From: Micromonospora profundi
GTDB lineage: Bacteria; Actinomycetota; Actinomycetes; Mycobacteriales; Micromonosporaceae
Reading direction: 5' to 3'
DNA length: 64,000 bases
Assembly (NCBI RefSeq): GCF_011927785.1
Contig: NZ_JAATJK010000001.1
Coordinates: 5,179,001-5,243,000, forward strand
Below the pieces are notes generated by a model. That model searched no databases. It was not told the origin of the DNA and saw only the letters and a list, made by a program, of their open reading frames with translations. Of the stretch, positions 35,677 through 44,372 are shown piece after piece (position 1 is the stretch's first letter; every line of letters begins with the position of its first letter). Made by a program: the position numbers and the translations under genes.

Positions 35677-36849
35677 TCATGACGGGCCGGCGGGTCGGCC
35701 ACGGCCCGCCGCTGCCGGGGCGTTGACCTCGCCCGGCTCCCCCGCCCCGAAACGTCGTGTCGACGCGGCTGCGGGTCCGCCCTGCCGCGCGGCGTAGCTC
35801 TCCCGAAGCGGCGCCGTCCCACCGTCGCGGGCCGACCCTTCATCGACGCCGCCGACCGCGCGCGAGGCGGCAGCGTCGCGGCGCTGGTCCGGCATGCGCA
35901 CCGCCGAGACCGCGAGCCGGGCCACCCGGCGCCCGTCAAGTGCCAGCACGCGCAGCAGCCAGCCGCCGGGCGGGTCGCCCGGATCGAGCCCGCCGTCGTC
36001 GGCCGGCCCGGCGGGCACCGTCACCTCGTCGCCGGTCACCGGCAGTCGGCCCAGCGCTGCCATCACGTACCCGCCGACCGTCTCGTACGGCCCGTCGGGC
36101 AGAACCACCCCGGTCCGCTCGGCGAAGTCGGCGAGGTTGAGCCTGCCGTCCACCACCGCCGGAAGGCCGCCGTGCACCGGGTCCGGCGCCGTGTCGTACT
36201 CGTCGTGGATCTCCCCGACGAGTTCCTCGATCAGGTCCTCCAGCGTGACGATCCCGGCGGTGCCGCCGTACTCGTCGATCACCACCGCCAGGTGGTGACG
36301 CTCCCGGCGCATCTCGGTGAGCGCGGCCAGCACCCGTTTGCTGCCGGGCAGCCGCTTGACCTCGCGGGTCAGCTCACCGACGGTGGCGCAGGGGTCGGTG
36401 TCCGGGCGCAGCAGCACGTCGCGCAGGTGCACGAAACCGACCACGTCGTCATGGGTGCCGTCGGTGACCGGGTAGCGGGTGTGCGTCTCGGCGCGGACCA
36501 GTCGGGCCGCCTCGGCGATGGTCAGCCGGGCCGGCAGGAAGACCACCTCGGTGCGGGGCATCATCACCTCGCGCACCAGGCTGGCACCGGCCGCCAGGAC
36601 CTCGTCGATGATCCGTCGCTCGTCCGGATCGAGCACCGTGTTCGCCGCGACCAGGTCGCGCAGGTCGGCTTCGGAGATGCGCTCCCGGCCGGCCGCCGGG
36701 CCGGCTCCGAGGAGGTCGGTGACGAGGCGGCTGGCACCGTCCGCGGCGCGGACCAGCACCCGGGCGACGGCCCTGGCGAGCGGGCCGGGGTCGCGGCGGG
36801 GTCGCCCCCGCGCGCGTCGCCGGAGCCCGGCACGGGCCACATCCCGCAT
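35677..36849 (-). CDS. CBS-pair/CorC_HlyC domain protein (hemolysin-related, without DUF21)
   Basis: 390 aa from the ATG at 36849. Residues ~1-65 are basic and helical, with no membrane helix. EADLRDLVAANTVLDPDERRIIDEVLAAGASLVREVMMPRTEVVFLPA leads into a CBS pair (TIAEAARLVRAETHTRYPVTD; HHLAVVIDEYGGTAGIVTLEDLIEELVGEI). A CorC_HlyC domain follows (PYETVGGYVMAALGRLP) and then a disordered tail. The layout is that of soluble CorC; related actinobacterial proteins carry an N-terminal DUF21 membrane domain, absent here. The family is tied to Mg/Co efflux and membrane integrity; no enzymatic role is proposed. Confidence 0.9.
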   Translation of the reverse strand: MRDVARAGLRRRARGRPRRDPGPLARAVARVLVRAADGASRLVTDLLGAGPAAGRERISEADLRDLVAANTVLDPDERRIIDEVLAAGASLVREVMMPRTEVVFLPARLTIAEAARLVRAETHTRYPVTDGTHDDVVGFVHLRDVLLRPDTDPCATVGELTREVKRLPGSKRVLAALTEMRRERHHLAVVIDEYGGTAGIVTLEDLIEELVGEIHDEYDTAPDPVHGGLPAVVDGRLNLADFAERTGVVLPDGPYETVGGYVMAALGRLPVTGDEVTVPAGPADDGGLDPGDPPGGWLLRVLALDGRRVARLAVSAVRMPDQRRDAAASRAVGGVDEGSARDGGTAPLRESYAARQGGPAAASTRRFGAGEPGEVNAPAAAGRGRPAGPS

Positions 36850-36933
36850 GACAGAGATGGTAGACACCGTTGGCCCGTCGCACGTGGCATCAGGGAGAGC
36901 CGGCATGTTCGGCTCTGTTTAGACGTGAGAGAT

Positions 36934-36939
36934 TATGAT
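36934..36939 (+). promoter_or_regulatory. Candidate -10 box of galEK
   Basis: TATGAT lies 98 bp upstream of the galE GTG, between the divergent CBS-protein gene and galE. No good -35 match stands at 16-18 bp. A roughly 90-nt leader would result. The remaining leader (to 37036) has no stable structure I can point to. Confidence 0.4.
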
Positions 36940-37036
36940 GGAATGGGTTGGCGGCGCGGCCGGTCGAGGTGCCACGCGCAGCCGTAGGGTGATCATCAAG
37001 GACCGCGTCCCGGCGGGCCAGGCAGGAGGCAACGAC

Positions 37037-38023
37037 GTGAAACTGCTCGTCACCGGGGGCGCCGGCTTCATCGGCAGCGTCGTGACCCGGATGCTGCTCG
37101 ACGCCGGGCACCAGGTCGTCGTCCTGGACGACCTGCGCACCGGTCATCGCGAGGCACTCGCTCCGGACGCCACCCACGTCGAGGCGTCCATCCACGACGC
37201 CGCCCAGGTCGTCACTCCCGACGCCGGGTTCGACGGGGTGCTGCACTTCGCCGCCCTGATCGCCGCCGGTGAGTCGATGGTCAAGCCTGAGCTGTACTGG
37301 CAGAACAACACAGTCGGCACGCTCGCCCTGATCGACGCGGTCCGGGCCGCCGGGGTGCCCCGGATGGTCTTCTCCTCCACCGCGGCCGTCTACGGCAACC
37401 CCACCGAACTCCCCATTCCGGAGACAGCGGTCAAGGCGCCCACGAACACGTACGGCGCCACGAAGCTCGCCGTCGACATGGCACTCACCTCCGAGGCCAT
37501 CGCGCACGGGCTGGCCGCCGTCTCGCTGCGCTACTTCAACGTCGCGGGCGCCCACCTCACCGGCGATGTCGCGCTGGGCGAGCGACACGACCCGGAGACG
37601 CACCTCATCCCCATCGCGTTGGAGGTCGCCGCCGGCCGGCGGGAGAAGCTCCAGCTCTTCGGCGACGACTACCCCACCGTGGACGGCACCTGCGTCCGCG
37701 ACTACATCCACGTCGCCGACCTGGCCCGTGCCCACCTGCTGGCGCTTGACGCCGCCACCGCCGGCCAGCACCGCGTCTACAACCTGGGCAACGGCAACGG
37801 CTTCACCAACCGGCAGGTCGTCGACGTGGTCCGCGAGGTCACCGGCCACCCGGTGCCGGTCGAGGTCGCGCCGCGCCGCGAGGGCGATCCCGCCGAGCTT
37901 GTCGCCTCCTCCGCGCTGGCCCGCGACGAACTGGGCTGGGAGCCGCAGAAGCCGACCCTGCACGACATGATCGGCGACGCCTGGGCGTTCTACCGCGCGC
38001 ACATCCTGGAGCAGCACCAATGA
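37037..38023 (+). CDS. galE: UDP-glucose 4-epimerase
   Basis: 328 aa from a GTG with AGGAGG 7 nt upstream. It interconverts UDP-galactose and UDP-glucose with bound NAD. The Rossmann motif is LLVTGGAGFIGSVVTRML; the catalytic Ser/Thr and YxxxK appear in FSSTAAVYGNP and NTYGATKLAVD. The substrate region is LRYFNVAGAH and the C-terminal part is GTCVRDYIHVADLARAH. Length is typical. galK starts inside its last codons (38020), so the two are translationally coupled. galT is not in the window. Confidence 0.95.
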   Translation: MKLLVTGGAGFIGSVVTRMLLDAGHQVVVLDDLRTGHREALAPDATHVEASIHDAAQVVTPDAGFDGVLHFAALIAAGESMVKPELYWQNNTVGTLALIDAVRAAGVPRMVFSSTAAVYGNPTELPIPETAVKAPTNTYGATKLAVDMALTSEAIAHGLAAVSLRYFNVAGAHLTGDVALGERHDPETHLIPIALEVAAGRREKLQLFGDDYPTVDGTCVRDYIHVADLARAHLLALDAATAGQHRVYNLGNGNGFTNRQVVDVVREVTGHPVPVEVAPRREGDPAELVASSALARDELGWEPQKPTLHDMIGDAWAFYRAHILEQHQ

Positions 38024-39180
38024 CCGGTGACGTGGCCGAGCGGGCCGCCGCAGGCTTCACCGAGCTGTACGGCGTCGAGCCGGCCGGCCGTTGGGCAGCA
38101 CCGGGTCGGGTGAACCTGATCGGCGAGCACACCGACTACAACGACGGGTTCGTGCTGCCCTTCGCGTTGCCGCTGCGTACCGTCGTAGCCGCCGACCGGC
38201 AGGCCGACGAAAGTTGGACGGTCTGGTCCGAGCTCTCCGGCGAGACCATCACCTTCGGCGCGGACGACGTGGCCGAGCCGGGCCGGGTGACCGGCTGGGG
38301 CGCGTACGTGGCGGGGGTGGTGTGGGCGTTGCGCGACGCCGGCCATCCGGTGCCCGGTGCCCGGCTGGCGATCGCCTCCGACGTGCCGCTGGGCTCGGGG
38401 CTCTCCTCGTCGGCGGCGCTGGAGGCAGCAGTGCTCGCCGCCCTGCTCGACCTCGGCGGGTTGGAGTTGCCTGCCGAACGGCAGCCACGGCTGGCGCAGC
38501 GCGCGGAGAACGTCTACGTCGGCGCGCCAACAGGCATCATGGATCAGTCCGCGGTGATCCGCTGCCGGGCCGGGCACGCGCTCTTCCTCGACTGCCGCGA
38601 CGAGTCCGTCGAGCACATCCCGTTCGATCTGGACGCCGCCGGGCTGGCTGTGCTCGTCATCGACAGCCGGGCGCCGCACCGGCACGCCGACGGCGAGTAC
38701 GCCGACCGCCGCCGGTCCTGCGAGGCGGCGGCCAAGGCGCTCGGTGTTCCCGCGCTGCGCGACGTGACCGTCGACCAGCTCGACGCCGCGCTGGCCCGCC
38801 TCGACGACGAGGTGACCCGGCGGCGGGTCCGGCACGTGGTCACCGAGGACCAGCGTGTGCTCGACACTGTCGCACTGCTCCGCGCGGGCCGGGCCCGGGA
38901 CATCGGCCCGCTGCTCACCGCCTCGCACGTCTCGATGCGCGACGACTTCGAGATCACCGTGCCGGAGATCGACACGGCCGTCGAGGCGGCGCTGGCGGCA
39001 GGCGCGCTCGGCGCCCGGATGACCGGCGGCGGCTTCGGCGGGTGCGTCCTGGCCCTCATCGAGGCGGACCGCGCCGAAGCGGTGGCGACCGCCGTCAGGA
39101 CGGCCTACGCCGAGCGCGGCTTCACCGCCCCCAACACTCTGACGGTCCTCCCCGCCCCCGGCGCAACCCGCCTCGACTAA
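38020..39180 (+). CDS. galK: Galactokinase
   Basis: 386 aa. It phosphorylates galactose to galactose-1-phosphate with ATP. GHMP kinase motifs are complete: the galactokinase signature GRVNLIGEHTDYNDGFVLPFAL, the ATP loop VPLGSGLSSSAALE and the last motif ARMTGGGFGGCVLAL. The catalytic Asp lies in GIMDQSAV. Length fits bacterial GalK (~380-390). The ATG overlaps the galE stop by 4 nt. With galE only, a separate galT elsewhere would be needed to complete the Leloir pathway. A 7-bp tandem repeat and a hairpin repeat follow the stop. Confidence 0.96.
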   Translation: MTGDVAERAAAGFTELYGVEPAGRWAAPGRVNLIGEHTDYNDGFVLPFALPLRTVVAADRQADESWTVWSELSGETITFGADDVAEPGRVTGWGAYVAGVVWALRDAGHPVPGARLAIASDVPLGSGLSSSAALEAAVLAALLDLGGLELPAERQPRLAQRAENVYVGAPTGIMDQSAVIRCRAGHALFLDCRDESVEHIPFDLDAAGLAVLVIDSRAPHRHADGEYADRRRSCEAAAKALGVPALRDVTVDQLDAALARLDDEVTRRRVRHVVTEDQRVLDTVALLRAGRARDIGPLLTASHVSMRDDFEITVPEIDTAVEAALAAGALGARMTGGGFGGCVLALIEADRAEAVATAVRTAYAERGFTAPNTLTVLPAPGATRLD

Positions 39181-39193
39181 CCCCCGACCTGCA

Positions 39194-39235
39194 GCACCCC
39201 GCACCCCGCACCCCGCACCCCGCACCCCGCACCCC
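39194..39235. repeat. Six perfect 7-bp tandem repeats (GCACCCC)
   Basis: Six exact copies of GCACCCC run directly up to the hairpin repeat at 39237, 14 bp after the galK stop. Beyond the hairpin, 39312-39375 is a second, less regular purine-rich repeat of GGGAGCGGCAGCGG type. Such short tandem repeats tend to change in copy number. Confidence 0.9.
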
Positions 39236-39236
39236 G

Positions 39237-39308
39237 GCGATCTTGCAGTTTCTGCCGCGACAATTCCCCTACAAGGGGGCAGAACGGCGACCAAAACTGC
39301 AAGATCGC
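39237..39308. repeat. GATCTTGCAGTT hairpin repeat, copy B (between convergent galK and cysN)
   Basis: Arms at 39237-39251 (GCGATCTTGCAGTTT) and 39294-39308 are perfectly complementary over 15 bp with a 42-nt loop; the loop contains a smaller hairpin (TTCCCCT-ACA-AGGGGGC). Arms and loop edges match copy A at 22454-22526. It lies between two gene ends, where it could terminate transcripts from both sides. Confidence 0.85.
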
Positions 39309-39380
39309 GAAGGGCGGGAGCGGCAGCGGCGGGAGTGGCAGCGGGAGGCGGGCGCGGAGCGGGAGCGGCGGGTGCGGGTG

Positions 39381-40691
39381 TTAGGCCGCTTCGACGATCA
39401 TTGCCGCGCCCACTGTGCGGTTGGTGGCCTCGTCGATGATGACGAAGCCACCGGTGGTGCGGTTGCGGCGGTACTCGTCGGCCAACAGCGGCACCGTGGT
39501 GCGCAGCCGTACCCGACCGATCTCGTTGAGGCGCAGCTCGTCGGCCGACTCGTCACGGTGCAGCGAGTTGATGTCCAGCCGGTAGTGCAGCCCACGCACG
39601 ATCGCCCGCGCCGAACGGGTGGTGTGCTTGATCGCGTACCGGCCGCCGACCCGCAACGGACGGGTCTCGTCCATCCAGCAGACCATCGCCTCAATGTCCT
39701 GGGCGACCGCTGGCGCGTTGTTCGGCCGGCAGATCATGTCGCCCCGGGAGATGTCGATCTCGTCGGCCAGGCGTACCGTCACCGACATCGGCGGGAACGC
39801 CTCCGCGACGGGCCCGTCGGCGGTCTCCACGGCGGCGATCCGGCTGGTGAAGCCGGACGGCAGCACCATCACCTCGTCGCCGGGCTTGAGCACACCAGAG
39901 GCGACCTGGCCGGCGTAGCCGCGGTAGTCGGTGACAGTGGTGGACTGCGGCCGGATCACGTACTGCACGGGGAACCGCACGTCGACAAGGTTGCGGTCGC
40001 TGGCGATGTGCACCCGTTCCAGGTGGTGCAGCAGCGACGGGCCCTCGTACCACTGCATGTTCTCCGACCGGGACACGATGTTGTCGCCGCGCAGCGCGGA
40101 GACCGGCACCACCGTCAGGTCCGGTACGTCGAGCTTCGCGGCGAACGCCGTGAACTCGTCGGCGATCCGCTCGAAGACCTCCTGCGACCAGTCCACCAGG
40201 TCCATCTTGTTGACACACAGCACCAGGTGCGGCACCCGCAGCAGCGAGCAGAGGAACGCGTGCCGGCGGGACTGCTCGACAAGGCCCTTGCGGGCGTCCA
40301 CCAGGATCAGCGCCAGGTCGGCCGTGGAGGCCCCGGTGACCATGTTGCGGGTGTACTGGATGTGCCCGGGGGTGTCGGCGATGATGAACTTGCGCCGTGG
40401 CGTGGCGAAGTACCGGTACGCCACGTCGATGGTGATGCCCTGTTCCCGCTCGGCCCGCAGACCGTCGGTGAGCAACGCCAGGTTGGTGTACTCGTCGCCA
40501 CGGGCAGCGCTTACCGCCTCCACGGCGGCGAGCTGGTCGGTGAAGAGCGACTTGGTGTCGTAGAGCAGCCGCCCGATCAGCGTCGACTTGCCGTCGTCCA
40601 CGCTGCCGGCGGTGGCGAACCGCAGCAGGTCCATCGGCCGCGCCTCCGATGTGGTCTCGGCGGCGGCCGGGGCCACGATCTCGGTGGTCAT
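39381..40691 (-). CDS. cysN: Sulfate adenylyltransferase subunit 1 (GTPase)
   Basis: 436 aa. An EF-Tu-like GTPase that drives sulfate adenylation by CysD. Motifs: P-loop GSVDDGKSTLIGRLLYD, G2/G3 EREQGITIDVAYRYFATPRRKFIIADTPGHIQYTRNMVTGAS and G4 LCVNKMDLVDW. Two beta-barrel domains follow. The protein ends after the third domain, so there is no fused APS kinase (CysC) as in some actinobacteria (about 610 aa). The start overlaps the cysD stop (ATGA). Product APS leads to cysteine synthesis or to PAPS. Confidence 0.96.
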   Translation of the reverse strand: MTTEIVAPAAAETTSEARPMDLLRFATAGSVDDGKSTLIGRLLYDTKSLFTDQLAAVEAVSAARGDEYTNLALLTDGLRAEREQGITIDVAYRYFATPRRKFIIADTPGHIQYTRNMVTGASTADLALILVDARKGLVEQSRRHAFLCSLLRVPHLVLCVNKMDLVDWSQEVFERIADEFTAFAAKLDVPDLTVVPVSALRGDNIVSRSENMQWYEGPSLLHHLERVHIASDRNLVDVRFPVQYVIRPQSTTVTDYRGYAGQVASGVLKPGDEVMVLPSGFTSRIAAVETADGPVAEAFPPMSVTVRLADEIDISRGDMICRPNNAPAVAQDIEAMVCWMDETRPLRVGGRYAIKHTTRSARAIVRGLHYRLDINSLHRDESADELRLNEIGRVRLRTTVPLLADEYRRNRTTGGFVIIDEATNRTVGAAMIVEAA

Positions 40692-41602
40692 CAGAAGTAC
40701 CCCTCCCGCTTGCGGTCCTCCATGGCGGCCTCGCTGACCCGGTCGTCACCACGGGTCGCGCCACGCTCGGTGATCCGGGTGGCCGCCACCTCCTCGATGA
40801 CCTTCTCCACGGTGTCCGCGTCCGACCTGACGGCGGCGGTGCAGGAGGCATCACCGACGGTGCGGTAGCGCACCTGCGCCTTGAACCGCTCCTCGCCCGC
40901 CCGGGGGCGGAAGAACTCGTTCACGGCGTAGACCATGCCGTCGCGCTCGATCACCTCACGCTCGTGCGCGTAGTAGATCGACGGCAGGGGAATCCGTTCC
41001 CGGGCGATGTAGTGCCAGACGTCCAGCTCGGTCCAGTTGGACAGCGGGAAGACCCGGATCGACTCACCCGGGTGGTGCCGGCCGTTGTACAGCGACCACA
41101 GCTCCGGCCGCTGGTTCTTCGGGTCCCACTGGCCGAACTCGTCGCGGAAGCTGAACACCCGCTCCTTCGCCCGGGCCTTCTCCTCGTCCCGGCGGGCGCC
41201 ACCGAACAGCGCGTCGAAGCGGTGCTTCTCCACCGCCTCCAACAGCACCGGCGTCTGGATCCGGTTGCGCATCCCGTCGCCGGACTCCCGGACCAGCCCA
41301 CTGGCCAGCGCCTCCGGCACGCTTGCCACCACGAGCTGCAACCCCAGCTCGGCGACCCGCTGGTCGCGGTATTCGAGGACCTCGGGGAAGTTGTGCCCGG
41401 TGTCGACGTGCATCACGGGAAAGGGGATGTTGGCCGGGGCGAACGCCTTCTGCGCCAGCCGCAGCATGACGATCGAGTCCTTGCCGCCGGAGAAGAGCAG
41501 CACCGGGCGTTCCATCTCGGCGACCACCTCGCGCATCACGAAGATGCTCTCCGCCTCAAGGGCGTCCAGGTGGGAGACCCGGTAGGCGGCGGGGGCGCTC
41601 AT
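40691..41602 (-). CDS. cysD: Sulfate adenylyltransferase subunit 2
   Basis: 303 aa from the ATG at 41602 (reads MSAPAAYRVSHLDALEAESIF). It is a PP-loop ATP pyrophosphatase that makes APS from ATP and sulfate; the PP-loop is LLFSGGKDSIVMLRLAQ. Family segments include PVMHVDTGHNFPEVLEYRD, GGARRDEEKARAKERVFSFRDEFGQWDPKNQRPELW and the C-terminal GDASCTAAVRSDADTVEKVIEEVAATRITERG. Length is typical (~300). It lies between cysQ (74 bp upstream) and cysN (overlapping). Confidence 0.97.
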   Translation of the reverse strand: MSAPAAYRVSHLDALEAESIFVMREVVAEMERPVLLFSGGKDSIVMLRLAQKAFAPANIPFPVMHVDTGHNFPEVLEYRDQRVAELGLQLVVASVPEALASGLVRESGDGMRNRIQTPVLLEAVEKHRFDALFGGARRDEEKARAKERVFSFRDEFGQWDPKNQRPELWSLYNGRHHPGESIRVFPLSNWTELDVWHYIARERIPLPSIYYAHEREVIERDGMVYAVNEFFRPRAGEERFKAQVRYRTVGDASCTAAVRSDADTVEKVIEEVAATRITERGATRGDDRVSEAAMEDRKREGYF

Positions 41603-41676
41603 GACCGCGGCTCGATTCGCTTGCTCATCCGATTTCCAGACCTTTCCGGTCGGGCATGTCAAGAAGTCCGCTCAGG

Positions 41677-42507
41677 CTACCCGGAATGCCTCTGCAACGC
41701 TGCAAGCAACCGACTGGCGAGATCTTTGCGACAGACCAGCAGGTCCGGAAGGCGCGGATCCGCCTCGTTGTATCGAAGCGCAGAACCGTCGATCCGGGAA
41801 GCGTGCAGGCCGGTGGCCGTCGCCACAGCGACCGGAGCAGCCGAGTCCCACTCGTACTGCCCGCCGGCGTGGATGTACGCATCCACCTCGCCGGTCACCA
41901 CAGCGGCGATCTTCGCGCCGGCCGAACCCATCGGCACCAGGTGCGCACCCACGTCCTCGGCCAGGTCGGTGAGGAACACCGGCGGACGGCTCCGGCTCGC
42001 CGCAAGGCGGATCTTCCGCTCGCCGGCCGTCGCCGCCTCCACAGTCATCGGCGGGTACGCCGGCGGGTAGTCGGTGCCCAGCACCCGGTGCTGCGCCGGC
42101 AGCCCCACCGCCCCGGCGACCAGCCCGTGCCCGCTCGGCGCGTTGCGCGCCCAGAGGGCGATGTGCACCGCCCAGTCCGAGCGGCCCTCCTCCGAGAACT
42201 CCCGGGTGCCGTCCAACGGGTCGATGATCCACACCCGGTCGGCGGCCAGCCGGGACACCGCTTCGGCGTTCACCTCGGCCGCCCAGGCCAGCCGCGAGCC
42301 CTCGTCCTCCTCGGACAGCACCGCGTCCCCAGGCCGCCACTTCGCCAGCTCCGTGCGGATCAGGTCGTGCGACACCTTGTCACCGGCCGACTTCAGGGCG
42401 CCCGCGTCCGCGAAACCCAACTCCTCACGCAGGGCGAGCAGCGCCTGGCCCGCCCGGGAAGCCAACCACCTGGCGAACGCGCCGTCGATCATCGGAGGAC
42501 TGCCCAT
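41677..42507 (-). CDS. cysQ: 3'(2'),5'-bisphosphate nucleotidase CysQ
   Basis: 276 aa from the ATG at 42507, with GGGAG 6 nt upstream. An inositol-monophosphatase-fold, metal-dependent phosphatase: SAGDKVSHDLIRTEL, AVLSEEDEGSR, WIIDPLDGTREFSEEGRSDWAVHIAL (the WIDPLDGT signature) and GGQYEWDSAAPVAVATATGLHASRIDGS near the end. EWDSAAP with YNEADPRLPDLLVCR is specific to CysQ types. It converts PAP to AMP, preventing its build-up during sulfate assimilation. First gene of the cysQ-cysD-cysN unit. Confidence 0.93.
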   Translation of the reverse strand: MGSPPMIDGAFARWLASRAGQALLALREELGFADAGALKSAGDKVSHDLIRTELAKWRPGDAVLSEEDEGSRLAWAAEVNAEAVSRLAADRVWIIDPLDGTREFSEEGRSDWAVHIALWARNAPSGHGLVAGAVGLPAQHRVLGTDYPPAYPPMTVEAATAGERKIRLAASRSRPPVFLTDLAEDVGAHLVPMGSAGAKIAAVVTGEVDAYIHAGGQYEWDSAAPVAVATATGLHASRIDGSALRYNEADPRLPDLLVCRKDLASRLLAALQRHSG

Positions 42508-42640
42508 CTGACGCTCCCGTCGCCTCGCCCGCGTCCCGCACCGCACGGACCGATTGGCCACGACCCGCTGCGCTTGTCGCGGCACCCCGAAGGCGCAGAC
42601 TACCGGCCCACCATTTCCGATCAGGTACGGCCCGCCCGGC

Positions 42641-43231
42641 TCAACCGCCGTGGTAGAGGTTCTGGGTGGGCTCCACGCCCTTGTGGATCACTGACTCCAC
42701 CACGTCGGCGGCCCTGTCCACCAGGAAATCCAACTCCTTGCGCTCCGCCGCGCCGAAATCCGACAGCACATAATCCGCAGGATCCTGCCGACCCGGCGGG
42801 CGGCCGACACCGAACCGCACCCGGACGTAGTCCTTCGTGCCCAACGACTTCGACATCGACCGCAGGCCGTTGTGCCCGCCCTCGCCGCCGCCGCACTTGA
42901 TCCGCACCTGGCCGAAACCGATGTCCAGCTCGTCGTGCACCGCGATCACCTGCGCCGGAGGCACCTTGTAGAACTGCGACAACGCCGCGACCGGCCCACC
43001 CGAAAGGTTCATGTACGTCAGCGGCTTGGCAAGCACCAGCTTCGGCCCGCCGAACCCCAGCCGCCCCTCGGCGACCTCAGCCACAGCCCGCTTGTGGCGG
43101 CCGAACCGCGCTCCCACCCGCCCGGCCAGCAGGTCGGCCACCATGAACCCGACGTTGTGCCGGTTCCCGGCGTACTCCCGACCGGGGTTGCCCAGGCCGA
43201 CCACAAGCCACGGCCCCGCCTCGTCCGTCAC
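42641..43231 (-). CDS. pth: Peptidyl-tRNA hydrolase
   Basis: 196 aa from a GTG at 43231. It releases tRNA from prematurely dropped peptidyl-tRNA. The family motif is [26 protein letters not shown], containing the catalytic His (NRHNVGF). [48 protein letters not shown] (catalytic Asp, and HNGLRS) and [13 protein letters not shown] follow. Length fits bacterial Pth (~190). Directly downstream of rplY, a widespread order. Confidence 0.96.
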   Translation of the reverse strand: MTDEAGPWLVVGLGNPGREYAGNRHNVGFMVADLLAGRVGARFGRHKRAVAEVAEGRLGFGGPKLVLAKPLTYMNLSGGPVAALSQFYKVPPAQVIAVHDELDIGFGQVRIKCGGGEGGHNGLRSMSKSLGTKDYVRVRFGVGRPPGRQDPADYVLSDFGAAERKELDFLVDRAADVVESVIHKGVEPTQNLYHGG

Positions 43232-43326
43232 GACCTGATCCCCTTCGCAGTTCCGCCCGACCGACCCCGACACGCCAGCAGGCGCCCCCGAATCCTCGGG
43301 GACGCCTGCCGCATCGTACGAACCGA

Positions 43327-44025
43327 TCAGGCCTCGGTGCGCGCCTCGGTGTTCTCCGCGCCCTCGGCGGCCGGAGCGGCGTCCGCGCCCTCGGAGCCCT
43401 CGGTGACCTCGCCGACCTCGGCGTCAGCCTCCTCGGTGGCCTCCTCGACGTCGGGCAGCGTCGCCTCGAGCTGCTCGGCGGTCGGGGCGGCGGTCACCGC
43501 GGCGACCGGCAGCGACGGGTCGACAGCCAGCTCGACACCGCTCGGCAGCTCGACGTCGCCGGCGGTCACCTGGGAACCCGCCTCCAGGCCCTCGATCGAA
43601 GCCTCGAGGTGGTCCGGCACCTTGGTGGCGTCGGCGGTCACCGAGAGGGTGTCGTGGTCGTGCACGATCAGGGTGTCCCGGGCGGCCTCGCCGGTCAGCT
43701 GGATCGGGACCTCCACGGTGACCTTCTCGCCCCGACGGACCAGGATGAGGTCCACGTGCTCGAAGCTGTCCCGGATCGGGTCACGCTGGATCGCCTTCGG
43801 CAGCGCCAGCACCTGGGTGCCGTCGGTGATGTCGATCGCGAAGAGCTGGTTGGCGCCACCCTTACGGATGGCCGCGGCGAACTCCCGCGACGGCAGCGCG
43901 ATGTGCTTGGGCTTCTCGCCGTGGCCGTACAGCACGGCTGGCACCTTGCCGGCCCGGCGGGTACGGCGGGCACCACCCTTGCCGAACTCGGTGCGGGGCT
44001 CGGCGCTGATCTTTACCTCGGACAC
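43327..44025 (-). CDS. rplY: 50S ribosomal protein L25/general stress protein Ctc
   Basis: 232 aa. The N-terminal ~95 residues are the L25 5S-rRNA-binding domain ([52 protein letters not shown]). A TL5/Ctc beta-domain follows, ending near residue 185, and an acidic tail rich in E, A and T ([24 protein letters not shown]) completes it. This is the long Ctc form typical of actinobacteria. It sits between prs and pth in a common bacterial order. Confidence 0.95.
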   Translation of the reverse strand: MSEVKISAEPRTEFGKGGARRTRRAGKVPAVLYGHGEKPKHIALPSREFAAAIRKGGANQLFAIDITDGTQVLALPKAIQRDPIRDSFEHVDLILVRRGEKVTVEVPIQLTGEAARDTLIVHDHDTLSVTADATKVPDHLEASIEGLEAGSQVTAGDVELPSGVELAVDPSLPVAAVTAAPTAEQLEATLPDVEEATEEADAEVGEVTEGSEGADAAPAAEGAENTEARTEA

Positions 44026-44288
44026 GGGGAAACTCCTGATACTTTCGCTGCGGCGGCTTGTCGTCTGGCGGTGCTGGGGCGAGGGGCTCGCTGGGGCTCA
44101 TGCGTCATGAACGACTGCCCGGAGCACCGCGTCGATGACGGTGCCTCCGTGCGGCGCTCTTTCAGCGGCCCGCCGGGCACCCTCGCCGTGGCAACCGCAC
44201 CAGTCTACCCGAGGTGATTCCGCGGCTCACGGCAGTCCCCGGTCACCGCCGCGAGCCGGCCCACCGACGGCTCTCCCGCCAGCGTGCC

Positions 44289-44353
44289 AGCCCTGTTTCG
44301 CATCAGCTTGCCAGCTTCGGACCCGCCGGCGCGTCAAACGGCGAAACAGGGCT
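44289..44353 (-). terminator. Inverted repeat after prs
   Basis: Perfect 13-bp arms AGCCCTGTTTCGC (44289-44301) and complement (44341-44353) with a 39-nt loop, 20 bp downstream of the prs stop on the - strand. The design resembles the repeats at 22.5 and 39.2 kb though the sequence differs. The rest of the 347-bp stretch 44026-44372 holds the rplY upstream region; I see no gene there. Confidence 0.7.
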
Positions 44354-44372
44354 CGCCCGGGTCAGGAAACGA

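Noticed and set aside
39194..39235. CRISPR array
   Set aside because: The repeats are 7 bp and directly adjacent, with no spacers and no cas genes in the window.
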